Source of the DNA: Zychaea mexicana
Lineage: Eukaryota; Mucoromycota; Mucoromycetes; Mucorales; Lichtheimiaceae
Assembly (NCBI RefSeq): GCF_025766255.1
Contig: NW_026516894.1
Span: 1-33,990 of the forward strand
Reading direction: 5' to 3'
Length of the DNA stretch: 33,990 bases
Position numbers and translations under genes: made by a program
In this document: positions 22,191-32,399 of the stretch, piece by piece
Layout: each line of letters starts with the position of its first letter
Position numbering within the stretch: the first letter of the stretch is position 1
The notes under the pieces: model-generated
What the model was told of the DNA's origin: nothing
The model's input: the letters and a program-made list of their open reading frames with translations, nothing else
Database searches by the model: none

Positions 22191-23258
22191 ACACCAAATT
22201 GACCTCTTAACGGCCACCATCCCACTTTTTTTCTTGTTGTACATACAATATGCTTTCCCTTTTCGACTTTTGATATATTAGATGAAAAACACCCAATTGT
22301 CCTTAACACACATAGATAACACTGGTTTCTTTTTCTTAATTGTACTTTTCATCGAGTGTTTGTAACCTATTTGCTTTATCAAAAATTATTACCATATCTT
22401 TTTTTTGGCATTATTATCTATTGTATAATTCATGACTTGATCCTATTTGTTTGATACCATGTTTGACTGTACGAACCGGCTATGAATTAGTTACTCTCTG
22501 TATCTAGCTATTTCCATCAAACGGGATAGCACTGTCCTTTGAAATTTGATATTGTTAAAACATATGACTTTAGTTTCGCGCAGAGCTTATATCATTTTTG
22601 CCAAGAAGAGTCTACACAATCTACTCACAAACAACCTTATCATATACATAAGTGTCCAACTGCCTGTGCTGCGATTATAGTAGCCTTATCTAATATAAAG
22701 CTGCTGTCATTGATATCTATAGTGCGTCCACGATTGATATAACCAAACTTTGATAAGCTTTTCGATCTAGAGTCAATCAGTGCAACATTGGGAAATTCAG
22801 ACCAATAAGACGTAACGAATAGCAACAAAAAAAAAGTTAATCCTCATAAACAAGAGGCTATATACATAGTGCGTGTATGTCAAAATACGTTGTTGAAAAC
22901 GATGAACACAGATGTTTAGTATATATGTTGTGTATACATTATGTCATAATCTGAGAGTCAGGGTGCGTCAAAAAAGCAACCCCTGTGGATCCCTACTACT
23001 ACTACTACTACTGACGGAGATTTCCCCCCTCGGCACTCAATGCAAAAACCCACGGCAAGAAGCTGGCGGTGATCTCTTTTTTACTCAAGTTATTTCAGTC
23101 GCCAATTACTTATCTCCACCGAGTAAAAAGCGCTCTTTTTTTTTCTCACTTGTTGAGATTTACGCATAAATAATAATATTTCCCGTGAGAAACGAATGAT
23201 AGCTTTTTCTCTCTTCCTTTTCCTTTAGTAACTCCTTCAATTACGAACAAAATATATC
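22191..23258. other. Intergenic spacer, no gene seen
   Basis: About 1.07 kb between two genes on the same strand. It is AT-rich, with an ACT microsatellite at about 22996-23011 and pyrimidine-rich tracts just before the M20 gene. Reading frames of 60-85 codons here show no family features. Confidence 0.5.
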
Positions 23259-25294
23259 ATGGCGGTGGTAAAACAAAAAGCAAATTATTCATGATAGCTG
23301 CAGCATAGCAATAGAATACTAATTAAGTTTATGTGCATGAATAACATTAGGGTCTTGAGCTCAAGTGCGAACCAGAAGAAGCAAAGAAAGTCATCTATGA
23401 GACCATCGACAAGGTCTCGCCTGAGTTACGCGAGATCAGTTTGGATGTAAAGCTTGTTCTATGTTTTGTTTGTTGTCTTTTGTTTGTGATGACGATTCAT
23501 ATTGACATATGTCGAAACCTAACAACATTGTCCCGAATTTGTAGCTTCACAACAACCCAGAAACGTCCATGAACGAGCATCATGCTTCGCAAGTGTTGGC
23601 TGACTACGTTGAGAAAAAGGGGTTTAAGGTTACGCGTAAGGTGTTTGGAATGGAAACTTCGTTTAGGGCCGAGTTTGGCGATGAAACCAACGGTGGCCGA
23701 CGCATCGGCTTTTGTTCAGAATATGACGCGCTTCCTGGGTAAATGATTGATAAAGTGCTGTCTATCAATTTTGATAAAACAGGAATTAGATAAGATTATC
23801 TATGCTCCTCTTTGTGTTTCTTTTTGTTTTCTAATTTGATTATATACTTAAAAACTTTGACAATGCGGGTAGACTTGGACATGCCTGTGGCCATAACCTG
23901 ATTGCTATTAGCGGTGTCGCCAGTGCTTTGGCCGTCAAGGCTTTGTTGGAAAGTGGAAAGGCGTCCGGCAAGGTTATACTTTACGGCACCCCGTCTGAAG
24001 GTACGCAATTTGTTTCTTTGTTGTATAACGCAGTAAGGGAAGGGGAAAATTTACAAAAGTTGGAACCTGGAATAGAACTCTTGAGCGGCAAGATTGTCAT
24101 GATGAACCATGGTGCTTTCAAGGATATTGACGTATGCTTGATGTTGCACCCCGCCAATGCCCATGCCAACTATGTTTCGTTCTCTGCTCTTCAGGACGTT
24201 AAAGTCGAATATCGTGGCAAGCCTGCCCACGCTGGTGGTAATGTATTTTTTTCTTTTGTTCTTTGCGTTGCACAAATCACAACTTTATTACTGATAATAT
24301 ATCTTTTTTTTTCCCTACTTTAGGTGCTCCATGGAATGGTAGTACCAACTTATTTCTTTATACAGACCCTCCCCACACCATACAACATGTTGAAAAGAGC
24401 TCGACTTACTGATCGCTTCTTAATTTAGGTGTTAACGCTTTGGATGCCATCTGTCAGGCTTGGGTAAGCATTGGTTTACTTCGACAGCAGCTTCAGAGTC
24501 ATGATCGCGTACACGGTATCATCACCGATGGTGGCAAAGCACCCAATATCATTCCGGATTACACTGCAGGTAAATGTTGGACAAATATTAGGCCTTGGGC
24601 ATATATTACTCTGGATACAGTTTGTCTAACACAACTTTTAAAAAAAACCCCACCTTTAGGTCACTTTTACGTTCGATCTAACAGCGCTGTGCGCGTTGAA
24701 GAAATTAAAGAAAAGGTTGACAACTGCTTCCGCGCTGCAGCTTTGGCCACTGGCACCCAAGTCACTATGAAATGGCGCGATATTGGCACTTGCAAGAGTA
24801 AGCACACATTACTACAACAACTTGGGTGAGAGAGAAAGAATTTTGCCTAACAAGATATCAACTAGACATTGTCCAAAACCCCGTGCTTGCTGAGACTTAT
24901 GCAAAGTATTTGAAAGAGTTTGGCCACGAAGTTCCCTCACGCCAAATCCAAGAAGCAACCCTGGTGGTGCTTCAACAGGTAGAGAGACCTATCCTTTGCG
25001 CCCAAAGTACAAAGGCAATCTAACGTGAAGTTTTGTTTCCTCTTAGATTTTGGCAACGTGAGCTATACTATGCCTGGATTACACCCATTGTACAGCATTG
25101 GCGTATCCGATTTCCCTCATACCGCTGGATTTGCCAATGCAACGTGCACCGAAGAGGCGCACAAGGCTACCATCGAGGCAGCCAAAAGCCTGTCCATGGT
25201 TGCCGCACATACTCTACTTGATAAGTCCTTTTACGAATCTTCGAAACAAGAGTTTGAAGACAACGTACCCGTCAATATGCGCAAAAACTACTAA
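23259..25294 (+). CDS. M20 family amidohydrolase/dipeptidase, PM20D2-like, with an apparent one-base deletion
   Basis: M20D amidohydrolases are zinc enzymes that cleave acyl-amino acids or dipeptides; PM20D2 acts on beta-alanyl dipeptides. Ten exons are inferred: 23259-23267, 23351-23446, 23545-23738, 23873-24000, 24076-24237, 24324-24338, 24429-24569, 24660-24797, 24866-24978 and 25047-25294. Metal-site motifs are intact: HNNPETSMNEHHA, SEYDALPGLGHACGHN, GTPSEE across a splice, and MLHPANAH. The dimerisation-domain motif GKPAHAGGAPW spans a 15-nt exon. Near 24934 the frame breaks: upstream reads EFGHEVP and downstream, one base back, reads TPNPRSNPGGASTDFGNVSY, which the next exon continues in phase. 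The exons sum to 1244 nt, one short of 1245 (414 residues). The 9-nt first exon (MAV) is the least certain part. The gene converges with RACK1. Confidence 0.88.
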
Positions 25295-25371
25295 GTACAC
25301 ATCAGCGCTTTTTAACGTAGCCCTCTTCCCATTCCGCCTTTTCAATTCAATTACCCAATTATAAAAGATAC

Positions 25372-25377
25372 AATAAA
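25372..25377 (+). promoter_or_regulatory. Candidate polyadenylation signal of the M20 gene
   Basis: A perfect AATAAA lies 78 nt after the M20 stop codon, in the 165-nt spacer between the convergent M20 and RACK1 genes. Position and sequence fit; use is inferred. Confidence 0.5.
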
Positions 25378-25459
25378 GAAAGGCAAAATTTTGTGTTTTG
25401 ATCAGTTTTAATTATGAGAAAAAAAATAATCACAGCTCTTTTTTTATACAACCCCAATC

Positions 25460-26943
25460 TTACAGGGTGCGGGACACCTGCCAGACGCGGATGAGGTTAT
25501 CAGTGTAACCAGAGAAGAGAGTGCTGCCATCAGCGGACCAGGCAATGGAGACACACTCGGGGTCACGGGCCTTTCTCTTGCCAACCTGGTTGAATTCAGG
25601 GCGGAGCTCATCAACCAACGACTTGTTCTCCAGATCCCAGACCTTGATCGAGGAAGCGGTAGCAGCGCACAACCAGTAGCGGTTAGGCGAGAAGGTAAGA
25701 GCGTTGACGACATCACCGGCCTCCAAAGAGTAGAGGTGCTTGGAGTCGTTCAAGTCCCAGAGCATGACAACGCCGTCCTTGCCAGCAGAAGCGCAGAGCG
25801 AACCATCGGGGGAAACGGTGACGGTGTTGACGTAGCCGTTGTGGCCGATGAAGTTGGTGCGAAGCTTGAGCTTGGTGAGATCCCAGATCTTGACGATCTT
25901 GTCCCAACCACCCGAGACGATGACGGGGTTGGCAGGGTTGGGCGAGAAGCGGACGCAGGAGACCCAGTCGCTGTGGCCATCCTCGGTCAATTGGAACTTG
26001 CACTCACCAAGGGTGTTCCACAACTTGATGGACTTGTCACGCGAGCCAGAGACGATCTGACGGTTGTCGGCAGAGAAGCTGACGGACAAGACATCGCTGG
26101 TGTGGCCAACGAAGCGGCGGGTGGTGGTGCCGGTGTTAAGATCCCACAAACGGAGGGTCTTGTCCCACGAGGCAGAGAGGGCGAACTGGCCGTCGGAGGA
26201 GATGGCAAGGTCCTGGACGAAGTGGTTGTGGCCCAACAAGGACTTGCGGGGAACACCATAGTTCACCTCGTCACTGTAATAGTAAACAATAGATCATAAC
26301 CACCCACCATTTAATATTCCCCATCCTTTTTATTTTTCTCTCCCACTATTGACGTTCTAATATCTTTTCAGGTGCTTACCGAGTGAGGTGCCAGACAATG
26401 ACGGACTTGTCTATTAAATAAAAAAAAAGTACAATTAGAATCAAATAAACTGTTTTCGTTTGTCATTCTAGAGTGTACAAAGCGACACTATACGTACCAC
26501 GCGAAGCAGACAAGACCATATCAGGGGCTTCAGAGGTGGTGGCAATGGCGGTGACTATAGGAATAGAAAATTGGCATGGTTACTTCTTGATTTGCTCATT
26601 CCCCTCCCAAGGTTTTCGACGTTATAGGGTGCTTCAATAATCGTATGCGATTCGCTTTGCTTCAATAGCATCACGAAGTTCACGTAGTTTATGGTGTGTG
26701 TGTGTGTGTTTGTCTTGAAAAATGGATGCTTACCCCAGTTGCCATGGCCTACCAAGAGAAAATGTCAAAAAATTTAGTGAGTTTTTTTTGTTACTATCAC
26801 CATCCATCCGTTTTTTCTAAATATCCCCTTGTATTTTTTTGATGCTCATATCTTTCATTCATCCATCCATCTATCCATGCATCCATCCATGTGTTCATGG
26901 ATACTGTACCTTCAAGCGTGCCGCGAAGAGTCAAGGTGTCCAT
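25460..26943 (-). CDS. RACK1: RACK1 / Cpc2 / Gib2, small-ribosomal-subunit WD40 scaffold
   Basis: RACK1 is a seven-bladed WD40 propeller bound to the 40S head, linking translation, general amino-acid control and kinase signalling. Five exons join in phase: 26943-26910, 26748-26734, 26554-26498, 26410-26380 and 26273-25460, for 316 residues, the standard fungal length. It begins [20 protein letters not shown], with the 15-nt second exon coding GHGNW. Seven repeats follow with GH and WD signatures, for example [61 protein letters not shown] and [16 protein letters not shown], ending [18 protein letters not shown]. Codon choice is GC-rich and strongly biased compared with neighbours, which leaves long antisense open frames and suggests high expression. 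Yeast ASC1 carries the U24 snoRNA in its intron; I saw no convincing copy here. Confidence 0.98.
26694..26890 (+). repeat. Microsatellites in RACK1 introns 1 and 2
   Basis: A GT run at 26694-26709 lies in RACK1 intron 2 and an imperfect ATCC run at 26858-26890 lies in intron 1. Both are simple-sequence tracts outside the exons. Confidence 0.7.
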
Positions 26944-28591
26944 ATTTTTTAGTCTGGATTAAAGAGGGAGAAACTCGATTGTAGCCCTTGTGCCCACCGT
27001 TTAAGAAAATTGGGGCCCTACGCGGCGATTGAAGATCCCGTGGCTGGCTCGGAGTTACTTTTTTTCTGTCTGGTCTACCATCGCCTTTGATATCAATTAG
27101 TTACAATTTTCACTGTAGCAAAATAGAACGTTATCAATATAATTGATAGCTCTATGTAGCTACCTATCTCTGAAGCGTGTGGAATAAATGACGTTTAAAG
27201 AAGATGCGAGGCAATTTTCTTACACTGCGTCGAGTAATAATTACTATTAATAAATAAGTTGGTTTGAACGTATCATTTAAGCATATATTAGCGAGCGAGT
27301 CCTCGGTGCATCATGAATGATGATATGTTTGATTACAAATTAGCTATATTAAGATAGCTATATTGTATGTGAGCACCTTGACATGATATAGGCAATGTTC
27401 TCCAAAGCAAAAAGGCTCGATCGACTCAAGAACGCATTAGCTGCCTGTTCAACTGGTTCAAGTAGTTACTCCGGATAACCATGAGCTATCTACATATCGT
27501 AACCATAAATCATTGCGTGGCTGTAACCGACCTAGTTACCTTGTTCAGTGAAAAAAACGAATATGATGATAGAGTTAATTTGCCAACTGGGATATTCACG
27601 GTACATTACTCGTGCTTTGCACTGCAGGTTAGCATCAAAGCCGATCGTCGTGTTTCGTTCAGTCTGGTTTTGATTCAAATCGCAAATGGAGAGACCTTTC
27701 ATATAGACACCCCCCCCCTTTCTCACCTAGCGTTATCAATTGTGGTTCACCCAGCCAACAATCTGTTTTTTTTCTTCCAGTCCTCTTCAGCCTTTGGATG
27801 CCAAAAGTCACGTATAAATAGCCAGGCCACATTGCGCCCATGTATTCTGCCTTTTTGTCGTCTGGATTTCTTGATAAACACATTGACTTTCAGTATAAAA
27901 CCTACAGGAAACATTTCATGCTCAATGATGCCTTCGGGCCCGCGCTACTCATAATGTTTTCATATCCGTATTAACACGGTTGCCATCCACTGGCCTGGGA
28001 AAATATCCCAAAACGAAAAAGAGAGCTTATAGTGTGCTAGAACTTCTAAACTTCATAGGCATACAAAGTTGTAACTGGTATATATAAGTGCGGTTTGCCC
28101 ATCAGATCTGTGTAGCTCTGAATAACCGCATTGGGCTTGATGAACTCGAGAAGAACAAAGTAAAAGGTCAAGCACACCACTGGTCACTTTATAAGTGATT
28201 TTTTCTTCTCTATGTCACCGATCAGGAACACATCCCATGCCATGGATAGTCAAACAACAGAGAGTTGGTGCCGTCGTTACATTTTTCAGTGAATAATGAT
28301 TGATGGCCATAAGATCTGTATATATGAAATGCGTTAAAAAGAGCAAGCAACAACATTATACGCTAGTAAGGCAAATAAGAGATCTCCAGGCGTTATTTAT
28401 AACATACGGAGTGTTTGCACCAGGTGCCCAAAAAAAACAGATTGTTAACCAACGACAGCAAGCAGCAAAAAGAATCGACCCCAGTAAAATTACAGGCGTT
28501 TCTACTATCACTTTTTTGGCGTTCTATACGGAGTATGAAATCGCCTTCTGAAATCACTTGGGCCGTCTGTCTGGTTCAAACTTTATAAATC
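26944..28591. other. Intergenic stretch, no supported gene
   Basis: This is the RACK1 upstream region followed by about 1.4 kb with no supported gene. The longest frame (27481-27954, plus strand, 157 codons) has no motif, coding bias or splice partner and looks like chance. An 83-codon frame at 28300-28551 is likewise unsupported. TATA-like boxes occur (TATAAATA near 27820, TATATAAG near 28080), but no gene follows them that I can read. Confidence 0.5.
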
Positions 28592-29570
28592 TTTATTAAA
28601 CGGCCATATAAGCGCTTCGCCAATCGCATACTCGCTAAAGCCCGGTCGCCATGACTGGTGAACAAAAAAACCCCGTGAGCCAGAGGGGGAAAATGTAGAG
28701 CAAAATGATTAAGGACTTGAGAGAAAACAAAAAGGGGAGTATCTAGGGTTACAAGAGTGCACAAAGGTTAAGGGAGATACAAAGTGGGGCGGAAGCTTGC
28801 GGCTACAAAGCGGCAAGGGACAGGGAATCTTTTTCTTGTTTTTTTTTTTTTGTGTTTTAAAGAACTAGTACAAGGAATTAGGGTGTGAGGGAGGGCGAAG
28901 GGGAAAGAGATAGGCGTGAATCAGCATTGGGTTGATCAAGCCACAGCAAAAAGTCGTTGCACGGGGTGGTGGCAATGCCGGTGTCTTCAGTGAATAGGTC
29001 GTCTTCGTGGCATAAACGATCAATGTCTCGGAGTAAGCTGGTGAGTCGGGGCCAACAAGAGCGCCAATAACGTTTGGTGGTGGTGCTGCGAGGGCGAGTT
29101 CTTGGTAACGAGTTGAGAATGAAGGAGATAGGATCCAGGATTACAAGAGGAGCTTGTAGACAGATGATGACATGGTCCCGAGATAGGTGATGGCGATCTG
29201 AACAATTGCGGCAGATAGCCTCCGGACGACCATTCGGCATCCAGCCAAGACGCCAACGTATGAGACGACTTCGATGGTGGTATTGCATCGGGAGCCAAAC
29301 GATTGGATCGACACCCAGTGTAGGACGACAAGCAGAGAGCAATTTAGCGCGTGGGCCAAGAAGAGTAGATTCAAAATCGGTAGTATACAGGTTGCGAATA
29401 GCATGTGATAAGGCTTTCTTGTCAAATGGCGCCTCTGTAGAAGGGAGACGTTGCCACAATGTGGTACGTTGCAGGTGACGGTATCGGCTCGTAGAGACGA
29501 CAGAAAGTCGCGGGACGAGCTTGGATAATAGAGTGTCTGTCTGTCTGTCTGTCACGCTTTTCGTTGCCAT
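28592..29570 (-). mobile_element. 3' end of a non-LTR (LINE-like) retrotransposon
   Basis: An uninterrupted 230-codon minus-strand frame (29570-28878) reads like the region downstream of the reverse transcriptase in fungal LINEs: RLIRWRLGWMPNGRP, then a Cys/His knuckle CRNCSDRHHLSRDHVIICL, then a basic stretch. After the stop comes a 3' region with an A-rich tract and an AATAAA at 28597-28592. No endonuclease or reverse transcriptase lies upstream, which fits the 5' truncation usual for LINE copies. The frame is intact and starts beside a TGTC microsatellite, so its first residues (TDRQTD) are repeat-encoded. Family assignment rests on the knuckle and its context. Confidence 0.7.
29534..29553 (+). 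repeat. TGTC tetranucleotide microsatellite
   Basis: Five TGTC units lie at the 5' limit of the LINE-like frame. They may mark the truncation or insertion point. Confidence 0.7.
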
Positions 29571-29814
29571 GACAACACTATGGTGTATGGTTGTATTTTA
29601 CTACCAGAGATAAAGTCCTCATAGCTTTATAAATTGTTGTACTTGTGATGGATTCTAGTTAAAGAAGAGTGGACTTCAAGATCAAAATAAAATTTATTAA
29701 CAGCGATTCTGGTACTCATTATTGTAATGGGGATGTAGCGAAAAAAGCGAAAGGAACGATGCAAAAAGTGCTGCAGGAGAGAGAACTACATATGCTACCG
29801 TCGCACTGATATCA

Positions 29815-29857
29815 GGAGCGCAGCGTGGGGGCTCATTCAGCCGAGCGAAGCGAGGCA
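29815..29857 (+). repeat. Left 43-nt arm of an inverted repeat bracketing RRP43
   Basis: This 43-nt sequence (core CTCATTCAGCCGAGCGAAGC) matches the reverse complement of 31598-31640 at 41 of 43 positions by direct comparison. The two arms flank the whole RRP43 gene. They may be termini of one element or two insertions of the same repeat in opposite orientation. Confidence 0.85.
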
Positions 29858-29937
29858 CGTGACATTGATGATAAAGACAGTGATACTGAGTTCAATTACA
29901 CACAACGGAGTATCAAGTATAGAACGCCTTGCCAAGG

Positions 29938-29962
29938 GTCGCCGCAGGCGACTTTTTTTTTT
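29938..29962 (+). repeat. Hairpin followed by a T run downstream of RRP43
   Basis: GTCGCC and GGCGAC form a perfect 6-bp stem with a GCA loop, followed on the plus strand by ten T. On the minus strand the same T run is the A-rich start of the RRP43 3' region and includes AATAAA at 29965-29960, immediately after its stop codon. Confidence 0.65.
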
Positions 29963-29966
29963 ATTT

Positions 29967-31081
29967 TCATGCCTGTTCAATAAGTGTAGCCATCTCCTTT
30001 GTCCGTTCCACTCCGCGTTCAAAGCAAGTGCGCAGTGCACTCGACTCGATCGAATTGCCTCCATTCTTGCTGACGTGGCACACCTGACCACTACTGTCCA
30101 TCACAACTGTCACCGTTTCCTTGGTGAGTGCCTCCTCTGCCTCGTTGGGATCCGATAACACTGCCATGGGTTCCTGGAACACGCAAAAGGTCGATGCAAT
30201 GGGAACACGCGTCATCTGGAATACCGGCGACTTGTTGGATGCATCGGCCTCAACCACCATGGATTCCGATACTTGCGCTTTTGGCAGCGTTACTAGAGAT
30301 GCATTTGGAGGGATGGTTTTAATAATAACCGGACTCTGACATGTGTACATTAAGACTTACGTTTTGAAAGTGCAGCAGTGAGAGCCAGCAGACTTGCGTC
30401 GAGGATGTTGCCATCATAATTTAGACACACGATATCGGCGTACAAGACCCATACGGCCTTGCCTTCCTCAATGCATAATGACTCGAGTGGGAACAAGTCA
30501 GAGCTTGGAAATAACATGGTTCAATGTGTGAGGTTTTCTTTCATGCGATGCTTCACTTGTTGGCTTGCAAAAAAAAAAACATACTTTGTGAACAATTGAT
30601 GGATAAATTTGGATGTAACTTGGGCTTTTTCAGGAGGTGGTCCTCCACGGAACTTGGGTGAGCACATTGGTGATATTTAGACATTGGGCACTACACAAAT
30701 GGAATTGGTTTTAGTGTTGGGGCAATTACAAAGACGCGTCTCATGTGCACGCGTTTGTAGCAGCCTACACAGAGAAAGAGAGAGAGAGTGAGAGAGTGAA
30801 ATACCAAGATAGCCTTGATTGGGACGTTCCACGTGAGGTTCACAGACCTCTGCTTTGATACCAAAGACAACGGTAGTGCCGCCGAGGCGGACCATGGCGC
30901 TGGCAGTGGCGGTGGAAATGGATCCGGTTGTGATTAATGTTTTGCGGAATGAGTCGAGTAGTCGGCCATCGGGACGGACACTGTGTTCTAAGAATCGGCG
31001 AAGATACTTGTGGGGCTGGATTCGGTGAAAGACTTCAAAGCTTTTTGAGGTAGATTCGAGAGGAGGAGGAGCAGTGGACAT
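29967..31081 (-). pseudogene. RRP43: Exosome subunit RRP43 (EXOSC8), interrupted by one in-frame stop
   Basis: RRP43/EXOSC8 is an RNase PH-like subunit of the exosome ring that degrades and processes RNA in nucleus and cytoplasm. Four exons join in phase: 31081-30805, 30690-30585, 30503-30361 and 30292-29967, for 283 codons plus a stop, a normal length. Family blocks are RRFLEHSVRPDGRLL, GSISTATASAMVRLGGTTVV, CSPKFRGGPPPEKAQV, SLCIEEGKAVWVLYADIVCL and NYDGNILDASLLALTAAL. Codon 97 is TAA (30679-30677), between VPNV and ISPMCS, where human EXOSC8 has Asp in VPNVDLPPLCS. No alternative acceptor bypasses it while keeping phase and the conserved block. All other features look intact, so this is either a very recent lesion, an allele, or a base error; if the TAA is an error the gene is functional. 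Inverted repeats flank it. Confidence 0.88.
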
Positions 31082-31597
31082 TATGTGAGGGTGTAAAGAA
31101 AAACGTGCTGCGTATGAGAGCGGAGTAACTTTCTTGCTGAGGACTGTAGACCAAATTTTCGTTTCCCTTTCTGTCATAATATCAAACGCTGGCACATGTA
31201 TGTCGTTATTCACTCATCATTTACCCTTGTGGTTCCGTTTCTCGCTGAACTTCTTCCAATCAAAAATACAGTAAACTGATACGTAACCATATCTACACTA
31301 GCTAGTCCCATCAACATATTTTCACTTTATGCGTACTTATCGTTGTTTCAACCAATTCAATTTACAGCTCCAATAGTGCCCCGTTCGTGTAATTATTCTC
31401 AATAAAATATCTATTAAGATCGACTTCCTACTGGTTTTATCTTCCATCTGTTTTCTTCCTCTTTCTCACTCTGCAATGTTTCCGAAAAAAACGCTTTAGC
31501 AGACATAAGAACACTAATTACCCAGTGGTAAAGGATTATTTGCCATTATCGACTTGTTAGAAACCCATCTTTAACTTTCTTTACATCAACATCCACC
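31082..31597. other. RRP43 upstream region, no gene seen
   Basis: AT-rich DNA between the RRP43 start and the right inverted-repeat arm. It is the probable promoter region. No other coding frame or RNA gene is recognised. Confidence 0.5.
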
Positions 31598-31640
31598 TGC
31601 CTCGCTTCGCTCGGCTGAATGAGCCCCTTCGCTGCGCTCC
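31598..31640 (-). repeat. Right 43-nt arm of an inverted repeat bracketing RRP43
   Basis: Reverse complement of the arm at 29815-29857 with two mismatches. It opens a GC-rich, hairpin-rich block that continues to about 31800 and lies downstream of the minus-strand Helitron helicase, where a Helitron 3' end would be expected. Confidence 0.85.
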
Positions 31641-31803
31641 GGGTCATTCAACGGATTGGATGTTTCCTGGGGGTTCCCCCCAGACCCCCAAGGTGGGGGG
31701 TTCCCCCCCACACCCCCTTCTAAACCCTAACCAAAGCTCGCTTCGCGAGCCTACTTACTGCTTCGCCTACCTCTAACCCGAAACTCGTTCGCTGCGCTCA
31801 CTG
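31641..31803. repeat. GC-rich repetitive block with hairpins and runs of C/G
   Basis: Runs of five to seven C alternate with runs of five to six G at 31667-31719, so the minus strand has several G runs of the kind that form quadruplexes. A perfect hairpin follows at 31736-31750 (stem GCTCGC, loop TTC). The motif CGCTGCGCTC recurs near 31630 and 31792. A single CCCTAA at 31725-31730 resembles one telomere unit but is not repeated. Composition is sharply different from the AT-rich surroundings. Strong hairpins near a rolling-circle transposon suggest a Helitron terminus, but the CTRR end was not identified. Confidence 0.6.
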
Positions 31804-32342
31804 GTAACACTAAACCCTATTATACAATCTATCATTTTAAAGAGTATTTTTTGAGAAAAACGGGACATCTGCAGTCCAGGAACTATCTACCCAACGGTCA
31901 ACATTTTTTCCTATTCTTCATGTACCTTTAAACGTCCACCATCGCTTCTTATTCGTAACATTTTAACTTCGTGCTGGAACAGAATGTGACATATTACATG
32001 ATATGGCGTGCACAGGTCAATGTTATGCCATATTGTGGGAATCCGATCCAGCATGGGGCGTCGCCAATATAGAGAAATAGGCATGCATTGTTGATGTGTC
32101 TGGAGGTGAAGATGAGAGATGGTGTGTTTCGGTAAAGGCATTGTGGTGCGTGAGCGAGTTACTCGTTAGTGACTTACAAAGACTAAAAAAGAAGATCTGC
32201 GCCACGTGAATACTTATCTCTTATGGCATCATGGCAGAGTAAAAGACGTGAAAAGAAATTTTGTGTTGTATGTTATGTAAAAAGGAAATCTATGGCAAAG
32301 AGATAGAGAAAAAGGAAAAAATATTGGAAAGGAAAAACGAAT
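31804..32342. other. Noncoding stretch downstream of the helicase fragment
   Basis: AT-rich DNA between the GC-rich block and the helicase stop codon. It probably belongs to the Helitron 3' region. A 76-codon minus-strand frame at 31911-32141 has no recognised domain. Confidence 0.4.
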
Positions 32343-32364
32343 CTAAGCAGGAGTAGTAGTGGAT

Positions 32365-32399
<35 letters not shown>

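Noticed and set aside
25736..26299. 187-codon open frame antisense to RACK1
   Set aside because: It is a shadow of the biased, GC-rich codons of RACK1 on the other strand and resembles no protein family.
26274..26909. Possible U24-type box C/D snoRNA in the RACK1 introns, as in yeast ASC1
   Set aside because: I read all four introns on the gene strand. There are near-misses to box C (GTGATGC and TATGATC) but none has a correctly placed box D and terminal stem. A covariance search with the U24 (SNORD24) model would settle it.
27481..27954. 157-codon plus-strand frame
   Set aside because: It has no motif or biased codon use, includes homopolymer-encoded Phe and Pro runs, and has no splice partner. 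Chance is the simplest reading.
30665..30700. A different 3' splice site that would skip the RRP43 TAA
   Set aside because: The next AG (before TTCCGTGG) is out of phase with the upstream donor and would remove the conserved VPNV and SPMCSPK block.
31721..31732. Telomere-like AAACCCTAACC
   Set aside because: Only one CCCTAA unit is present; it is not a tandem array and lies inside a GC-rich repeat block. It is not evidence for a chromosome end.
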